Shown piece after piece: positions 27,161 to 32,189 of a stretch of 64,000 nt of DNA. How positions within the stretch are numbered: position 1 is the first letter of the stretch; every line of letters starts with the position of its first letter. The DNA comes from Bacteroidota bacterium. GTDB taxonomy: Bacteria; Bacteroidota; Bacteroidia; B-17B0; Aurantibacillaceae. The notes under the pieces were generated by a model. That model did no database searches, had not been told where the DNA came from, and saw only the letters and a list, made by a program, of their open reading frames with translations. Location of the stretch: NCBI GenBank assembly GCA_016711805.1, contig JADJSH010000021.1:16077-80076 (forward strand), written 5' to 3'. Both the position numbers and the translations under genes were made by a program.

Positions 27161-27206
27161 TGCATAACCTTTAGACTTGCAGTTTTTTGCTATGTCAAGT
27201 TACGCA
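27161..27206 (-). repeat. Short attC-like element E
   Basis: This 46-bp element has imperfectly complementary ends (TGCGTAAC and GTTATGCA on the minus strand) and an inner pair TTGAC/GTC-AA with one extra base. That layout resembles a compact attC hairpin. It lacks the promoter and all the sequence shared by the long spacers. Its GTTATGCA end is what matches the far end of the next unit. Confidence 0.45.
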
Positions 27207-27214
27207 TTTGAGCG

Positions 27215-27571
27215 CTAACCCGCAAAAAATTGTAATACTTTTGATGTGTCTATGTTATTCCAGCTTTCACTATACTGATGTTCAATTGCACAATAGTTTG
27301 GTGTCGCACGGATATTTTCTTTTAGTTTGTCAAAATGACTGTTGTCAAACTTTAGCTTTACGAACCAACTATAATCTAAGTCAAATGCTCCTTCCGTGTT
27401 ATGTATTGAGTCAAGGATTATAATGAAGTTGCTTGTGTCTAACTTTATATGTGTCTTTTCGTTTACTCGATTTTGTATTGCAAGTTTAGGATTGTATGGT
27501 TGTTCAATGCAGTTTGAGCAAGATGTCAAAGTCGTAATAATTGAAAAATATATTAATGTCTTAATGTACAT
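27215..27571 (-). CDS. Small hypothetical lipoprotein (cassette gene)
   Basis: The 118-residue protein has a lipoprotein signal (TLIYFSIITTLTSC, Cys 18 followed by SNC). The mature domain is about 100 residues, with a DLDYSWFVKLKFD strand and no family I recognise. It follows spacer F, whose promoter lies about 95 bp upstream. Its stop lies next to element E, where no match to its own start motif (GCCACTAAC) is found, so this unit is less regular than the next four. Confidence 0.6.
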   Translation of the reverse strand: MYIKTLIYFSIITTLTSCSNCIEQPYNPKLAIQNRVNEKTHIKLDTSNFIIILDSIHNTEGAFDLDYSWFVKLKFDNSHFDKLKENIRATPNYCAIEHQYSESWNNIDTSKVLQFFAG

Positions 27572-27600
27572 TGTCTAAGTATTATTCGAGCAGCTATTGC

Positions 27601-27773
27601 CACTAACGTTTTCGCGGTTTGCTTTCGGCCGTTATTGGAACCGTTGTCTACTGAAATGTTTAAATAAAGATAAATGTTTATTAGACTTTTGCAAAGCGAA
27701 AATCAACTAATTGTCTACTACTTTTGCAAAAGCCGAAACCGAATGCCCAAATTAGATTTAGGTTGGGTTAGTG
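27601..27773 (-). repeat. attC-like cassette spacer F, joined to a truncated gene
   Basis: Both ends are complementary: CACTAAC at 27601-27607 and GTTAGTG at 27767-27773 (+ strand). Its outer arm (TAAC, then AACCTAAAT and AATTTGGGCATTCGG) is the one seen in spacer A. The outer end lies inside a nitrilase reading frame and marks the point where similarity to nitrilase stops. Confidence 0.72.
27665..27695 (-). promoter_or_regulatory. Promoter inside spacer F
   Basis: Minus strand TTTG (27692-27695), 19 bp, TATCTTTA (27665-27672). It drives the 27215 lipoprotein gene and probably the 26545 gene behind it. Confidence 0.82.
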
Positions 27774-27900
27774 AAAGTTCAGGAAAGAAAATTGCATCAG
27801 TATTTAATGACAAAGCAAGCTCAATAAATTTTTTGTGTGCTTCAATGTTTGCTGAAACATTCCCTTTGATTGGTTTTGTCTGTGCAATGCAAATTTTCAT
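27718..27900 (-). pseudogene. Carbon-nitrogen hydrolase (nitrilase family) N-terminal fragment
   Basis: The frame starts MKICIAQTKPIKGNVSANIE and continues to FFPELSLT, the classic first 45 residues of a nitrilase-superfamily amidase including the catalytic Glu (PEL). Family members run to about 250-300 residues and usually continue SLTGYEP. Here, from the Thr on, the frame reads spacer F (QPKSNLGI) and stops at 27718. The Lys and Cys of the catalytic triad are absent, so it cannot be active. It starts 8 bp after the OsmC stop and was probably the last gene of that operon. Confidence 0.8.
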
Positions 27901-27908
27901 ATGATTGT

Positions 27909-28379
27909 TTATTCTATTTTGCAGGTTGGATTACACTTTACTTCAAAATTCACAGAATTAGCTATGTAACATATTTCGTGAGCTTTATGGTGCAACTCAA
28001 TAGCTTTTTCTACCATACTTTCATCTGCAACATAAAAAATTGGATTCAAAGTTACTTCTTTGAATCTTCCATCTCCACTTGTCTGTTCAATCATAATGCC
28101 TGAGGCATTGTCGGTGTAAGAAGTAATTACAATTCCTTCTAATGAACATACATACAAGTACGAAAGCATATGACAAGATGAAATAGCTGTAACCAATAAA
28201 TCTTCGGGATTCAATTTTGATTTGTCTCCAACAGCAGGATTGTCCGTTGTTAGAAATAATTCAGGTTTTCCTTGAATGGAAACTGTGTGGCTGCGGTCAT
28301 AGGTTCGCACATTTTTTGTTCCGTCACCTTTGTTACCTGTCCATACGGCAGTTAGCGTGTAGTTGTGTTCGTGTGCCAT
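27909..28379 (-). CDS. OsmC-family protein
   Basis: The 156-residue protein has the OsmC fold signature: the TAVWTGNKGDGTKNVRTY strands, then DLLVTAISSCHMLSYLYVCS with both redox Cys residues of the family, and a C-terminal CNPTCKIE. OsmC/Ohr proteins reduce organic peroxides in the cytoplasm, but this subgroup is often only called OsmC family. It lies between the 28391 gene and the nitrilase fragment with gaps of 11 and 8 bp, indicating one operon. Confidence 0.88.
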   Translation of the reverse strand: MAHEHNYTLTAVWTGNKGDGTKNVRTYDRSHTVSIQGKPELFLTTDNPAVGDKSKLNPEDLLVTAISSCHMLSYLYVCSLEGIVITSYTDNASGIMIEQTSGDGRFKEVTLNPIFYVADESMVEKAIELHHKAHEICYIANSVNFEVKCNPTCKIE

Positions 28380-28390
28380 TGTTATTTAGT

Positions 28391-28726
28391 TTATTGTTCT
28401 TCAATTATTGATGTTCCTTTAGACTTATCTCCTGAAGTCCATTCCCATTTTTCGTGAAGGCGAATTTTTCCATTTTCAATAATTTCTGGTTTTGAAATAC
28501 ATATTCCAGTCATCAATTCGTCTTTGTCATTTACTTGGTGATAACGCATTTCTATATTCCCTAGATGGTCAACCAAACCAATTAGATGTCCATATTTAAT
28601 CTTGCCCCCTGAATATTCAGAAGTAAGAATATTTCCGGCTTGCTTGTATTGAAAAAGAGTTTCATTTGAAGTTTCTCCGTTTTCAGTGTTGCTAATTGGT
28701 CTGAATTTTTTGTCGTTGTAGTTCAT
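28391..28726 (-). CDS. Conserved small protein (family often labelled N-acetylglutamate synthase)
   Basis: The 111-residue protein (NYNDKKFRPISNTENGE, EYSGGKIKYGHLIGLVD, GNIEMRYHQVN, ELMTGICISKPE, LHEKWEWTSGDKSKGTS) belongs to a well-conserved small family of repeated beta hairpins. It is frequently annotated as n-acetylglutamate synthase, but it lacks a GNAT or amino-acid kinase fold, and I would not assign that activity. It is the first gene of a three-gene operon, downstream of a 13-bp perfect palindrome. Confidence 0.75.
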   Translation of the reverse strand: MNYNDKKFRPISNTENGETSNETLFQYKQAGNILTSEYSGGKIKYGHLIGLVDHLGNIEMRYHQVNDKDELMTGICISKPEIIENGKIRLHEKWEWTSGDKSKGTSIIEEQ

Positions 28727-28759
28727 TGTGTCGTTTTTTTTAAATAACCGCTAACTTGC

Positions 28760-28788
28760 ATATATGTATGAAGCATTCATACATATAT
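28760..28788. promoter_or_regulatory. Perfect 13-bp palindrome upstream of the 28391 operon
   Basis: ATATATGTATGAA (28760-28772) and TTCATACATATAT (28776-28788) are exact reverse complements around GCA. It lies 33 bp before the start of the 28391 gene. It could be a regulator operator or a hairpin at the border of the accessory region; GTTAGCGG (minus strand, near 28747-28754) resembles the cassette end motifs. Confidence 0.4.
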
Positions 28789-28843
28789 CCCTATGATTGG
28801 GTGTTTTGTATGGCAGCCATCATGTTTATAAATCTACAAAAAA

Positions 28844-28867
28844 AGAGCCACTCATTTGAGTAGCCCT
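28844..28867 (-). terminator. Intrinsic terminator of the TMTC-like TPR gene
   Basis: On the minus strand, AGGGCTACTC and GAGTGGCTCT form a 10-bp stem with two G-T pairs around AAAT, followed by a run of seven T. It lies 8 bp after the stop at 28875. Confidence 0.85.
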
Positions 28868-28874
28868 TTTTAAT

Positions 28875-31112
28875 TTATTTTTTTATTCCTTGCGGTTGAG
28901 GTGGCGTTGGCACCGTTACCGTTACAATGGTTGCTAAACCTGATTTTGCTTGCGCATGGTCAGGTTTTAATTTTAAACATTGCTCCCAATACATTTTTGC
29001 TTTGTCGTATTGTTTGTTTTGGTAATAAGCACCTCCTAAATTATAAAAACCTTCTGGGTTTAATTTATCTAGGATGATGGTTTTTCTTAATTCATAAATA
29101 GCGCTATCCAATTGGCCACGTTGTGCTTTTTGGTAACCTCTGTTTAATAAATCATTATAAAACACAATGTAATAATTTTTTAAGTAAGGGTTATTTGGAT
29201 ATAACGCTTCGGCTTGTTTCCAGTAAAATAAAGCGTCTCTATCACGTTTTAATTTGTAGCTACCTAAACCTAAATTCAAATAACCGTTTACGTAACGTGG
29301 ATGCAACTCAATAGCATGTTTTAAATACTTAATCCCTTTTTCTAAAGATTCGGTACGCTTAGCTACAAAGTTTTTAGTATCCGATAGGTCAATGTAACGT
29401 GCTCCAGCATTTCCTAATACTAATACAGAGTTTGGAACCGTTTCTACATCTTTTAAGAATAAAGTAATATCGTTTTTCCAATCCCAGTTACGCTCCCAAG
29501 TTTTGCAACCGTAAAGGAAAGTCATCGTTCCTAATAATAAAAAGAAAACGCTACGCTTCACCGTTAAGGTGCCCGGTATTTTGTCAACTCCTTTTAATAT
29601 TAACCAAGCAAAGGCAATCACAAATCCAATAGTTGAGTGAAATAATAAACGCTCACCCATCGTTGCTCCAATGTCCATTAAGATGTTACCAATCATTAAT
29701 AAAAAGGCAAAGTACACCGCAATAGCAAAACCTAAAGTATGTTTCTTTAAAATTAATTTTACACCTGCTATTAATAAACCAATGTGTAACACTAATGATA
29801 CTAAAGTATCCCAGCTTGCAAAGGTGCGGAACTGAATCGTGTTAAATGAATAATCAGAAGATAATGGATGTGGGAACCAACATAGGTTAAAGTATTTTAA
29901 TAATACATACACTTTTGTTGCCCATTGCTCATGTTGAGAAGCTAATAAGTACGGGTTATTTAAAATCTCTGTATCTGGTACACCTGGTTTTAATTTAACG
30001 GCTACCAAACGCATTCCTAAATAAAACAACATGATAAAGAAATGCCAGCTCATTAAGGTTGCAAACTTAGTTTTGATTTTAGAACCAATCACAAATACAC
30101 CAATAGCTAAATACACAAATGGGAAAATCCAATATGAGGTTGTTGCTTTTTGTCCCGGTTGAATGTGCATGTCGGAGTTTCGTTTCACCAACAACATCAA
30201 TAAGGCACTCACAAAGAAAATTCCGAATAAAGATAAAGCTTGTTTAAACTCTTTTGATTGGAAGAACGTTTTTGGATCGAAATCAATTTCTCCGTACACA
30301 AAAAATGCAATAGGAATTAGCATCACCAATACAACGGCGTATTCTTTTGATAACAAGGCTAATAAAAAGTTAAAGGCAGCCCAAAATAAGGTTTTAGTGC
30401 TTTTATCCTTCATGTATTTAAAGGAGAAGAAGAAGGTGAGGGATATAAATATGAGTGAGAAAATCTCATCCCTACTTTTCACATTGGCAATGGCCTCGGA
30501 GTGAATGGGATGCATTAAAAATATTAAGGCTGCTAAAAACGCTAAATCGTGATTGTCTTTAAAAATGTAGTTTCTGAAGAATAGAAACAATAACATCACA
30601 CCAACAATTAAAGAGATGATATTTACAAAGTGGCGGATAGAAGCGCCTTTTACTTGGCAATCTACTTCATTAAATACACCATCATCATTAATATCTTCTT
30701 CTACATCATCTTTTTTATTATCGTTCGTATCCCAGCAGCGCGCAGGGTATAAACCATTTTTATATGGCCCAATAAACTCTTGCTCAATTGCAAAACTCAC
30801 AACAGATAATGGACGGTAACGACCACCAGCTAATTGATCGGTTGCATTCATTCTACGGTAAAAACTCTCGTAGGCATCTTTAGTCATAATGTCCTTAATA
30901 CCTTTTACACCTTTAATAACGTGATCGTTTTGGTGAATAATAATTCCATCATCCAAGGCATACTCATTATGCAATGAGGTTAAATTGAAAATTAACCCTA
31001 ATAGGATAATAACAATAAATGGAGCGGTTTGATTTTTAAACGGAAAAAAATGAAACGTATTTTTCAGTTCTTGAAAAACCGGTTGTTTTGCACTCGTAGT
31101 TTGTTTAGCCAT
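28875..31112 (-). CDS. Multi-pass membrane protein with C-terminal TPRs, TMTC/DUF1736-like
   Basis: I start at ATG 31110-31112 (MAKQTTSAKQ); an ATG at 31136 overlaps a -7 box (TATATTTG, 31134-31141). The 745-residue protein has about ten membrane helices over residues 30-530, then four TPRs (about 580-730; YVNGYLNLGLGSYKLKRDRD, PEGFYNLGGAYYQNKQYDKA). The first loop carries NEYALDDGIIIHQ and a later segment LMHPIHSEAIANVKSRDE, the pattern of TMTC-like glycosyltransferases of the GT-C fold. It probably transfers a lipid-linked sugar on the periplasmic face. A loop segment rich in Asp (DTNDNKKDDVEEDINDDGV) looks like a calcium-binding DxDxDG-type motif. Confidence 0.82.
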   Translation of the reverse strand: MAKQTTSAKQPVFQELKNTFHFFPFKNQTAPFIVIILLGLIFNLTSLHNEYALDDGIIIHQNDHVIKGVKGIKDIMTKDAYESFYRRMNATDQLAGGRYRPLSVVSFAIEQEFIGPYKNGLYPARCWDTNDNKKDDVEEDINDDGVFNEVDCQVKGASIRHFVNIISLIVGVMLLFLFFRNYIFKDNHDLAFLAALIFLMHPIHSEAIANVKSRDEIFSLIFISLTFFFSFKYMKDKSTKTLFWAAFNFLLALLSKEYAVVLVMLIPIAFFVYGEIDFDPKTFFQSKEFKQALSLFGIFFVSALLMLLVKRNSDMHIQPGQKATTSYWIFPFVYLAIGVFVIGSKIKTKFATLMSWHFFIMLFYLGMRLVAVKLKPGVPDTEILNNPYLLASQHEQWATKVYVLLKYFNLCWFPHPLSSDYSFNTIQFRTFASWDTLVSLVLHIGLLIAGVKLILKKHTLGFAIAVYFAFLLMIGNILMDIGATMGERLLFHSTIGFVIAFAWLILKGVDKIPGTLTVKRSVFFLLLGTMTFLYGCKTWERNWDWKNDITLFLKDVETVPNSVLVLGNAGARYIDLSDTKNFVAKRTESLEKGIKYLKHAIELHPRYVNGYLNLGLGSYKLKRDRDALFYWKQAEALYPNNPYLKNYYIVFYNDLLNRGYQKAQRGQLDSAIYELRKTIILDKLNPEGFYNLGGAYYQNKQYDKAKMYWEQCLKLKPDHAQAKSGLATIVTVTVPTPPQPQGIKK

Positions 31113-31214
31113 AAAAAGTAAGGTGTTATCATACAAATATACTTAAAACTTCAAAAAAATGATTTTTACAGTCAAAAAATTAGTTAAAAAACAGTAAATT
31201 GCCCTATAATATAA

Positions 31215-32183
31215 ATGAAAAAGCTCCCTTTTAAATTATATGTTATTTTTAGTTGTGGCCTTTTATGCGCCCTTTTTTCCTATTTTTTATCCCAGAGTAA
31301 TAATTATACCACAAAGGAGCTAGTAGCTGTTGCCGAACAAAGACTTCATGCTAAAGAAGATATTGCCAAATCTCATTTAGATCTAATATCAAATGCTTTA
31401 AGAGAGACCAAACCAAATGATTTGTTTGTAAAATACAATGGCATCATTTCAGATTTATTTAAAAATGAAGGTATTGCCGTTTATGTATATAGTAATGATA
31501 GTTTATGCTATTGGTCAGACAACCAACCTGCTGTAGATTTATTTGCCTATACCAACGAAACAGACGTTCAACTCATTAAAATTAGAAACGGTTGGTACGA
31601 ATACATTAAACAAAAAACGGACGAGAAATTAAATTACACTTTAGTTGCCCTTATTTCTATTAAACCAGAATATGATTTTGAGAACCGTTATTTGAATAAT
31701 AAGTTTAGTAAGTGGCTTCAGTTACCCGAAAACACTAAATTAATTACGCCAATTAATTATTTAGATCATGCGGTTAAATCAAAATTTGGACCACCGTTGT
31801 TTGAAGTATATAGGGAAGATGGCTTGTTTAAAAGTAAAAGTTCAAATACCTACGTTTGTTTTATATACATTATTGCCTGTATGTTGTTTTTATGGGCTTT
31901 GTTTTTACTTTTAAAAACTAAAATTCAAAACGACATAGTGTTTGTAGTTACTTTCAGTGCTGCTTGTTTAGTTATTCGTTCATTGATGATTTATTTTAAG
32001 GTCCCTACTGCTTTTTATAACGCAAGTTTATATGATGCTAAAATTTTTGCGAATGCGTCTTCGTTTTACTTTTCCTATTTGGGCGATGTATTAATTAATA
32101 GTGCTGTCATTTTTTTAATTGCCGCCTTAATTTATAAAGTTCCAAAAGGTGTATCTATCCAAAATAAATTTCTTCAATTATAG
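31215..32183 (+). CDS. Large membrane histidine kinase, N-terminal part (ends at an in-frame TAG)
   Basis: This 322-codon frame has an N-terminal helix, an extracellular region of about 180 residues (KELVAVAEQRLHAKEDIAKS onward) and several membrane helices (LFLLLKTKIQNDIVFVVTFS; GDVLINSAVIFLIAALIY). It stops at TAG 32181-32183 after KFLQL. The same frame continues ADVLFVVIIILSSLQIRLLI, the expected next membrane helix. It has no kinase domain of its own. I read it as the front part of one gene of about 1,221 codons, not a separate protein. Confidence 0.75.
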   Translation: MKKLPFKLYVIFSCGLLCALFSYFLSQSNNYTTKELVAVAEQRLHAKEDIAKSHLDLISNALRETKPNDLFVKYNGIISDLFKNEGIAVYVYSNDSLCYWSDNQPAVDLFAYTNETDVQLIKIRNGWYEYIKQKTDEKLNYTLVALISIKPEYDFENRYLNNKFSKWLQLPENTKLITPINYLDHAVKSKFGPPLFEVYREDGLFKSKSSNTYVCFIYIIACMLFLWALFLLLKTKIQNDIVFVVTFSAACLVIRSLMIYFKVPTAFYNASLYDAKIFANASSFYFSYLGDVLINSAVIFLIAALIYKVPKGVSIQNKFLQL

Positions 32184-32189
32184 GCCGAT

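Noticed and set aside
31113..31136. Upstream start (MYDNTLLF) for the TMTC-like gene
   Set aside because: The ATG lies within a TATATTTG -7 box, so it would precede the transcript start; ATG 31110-31112 fits better.
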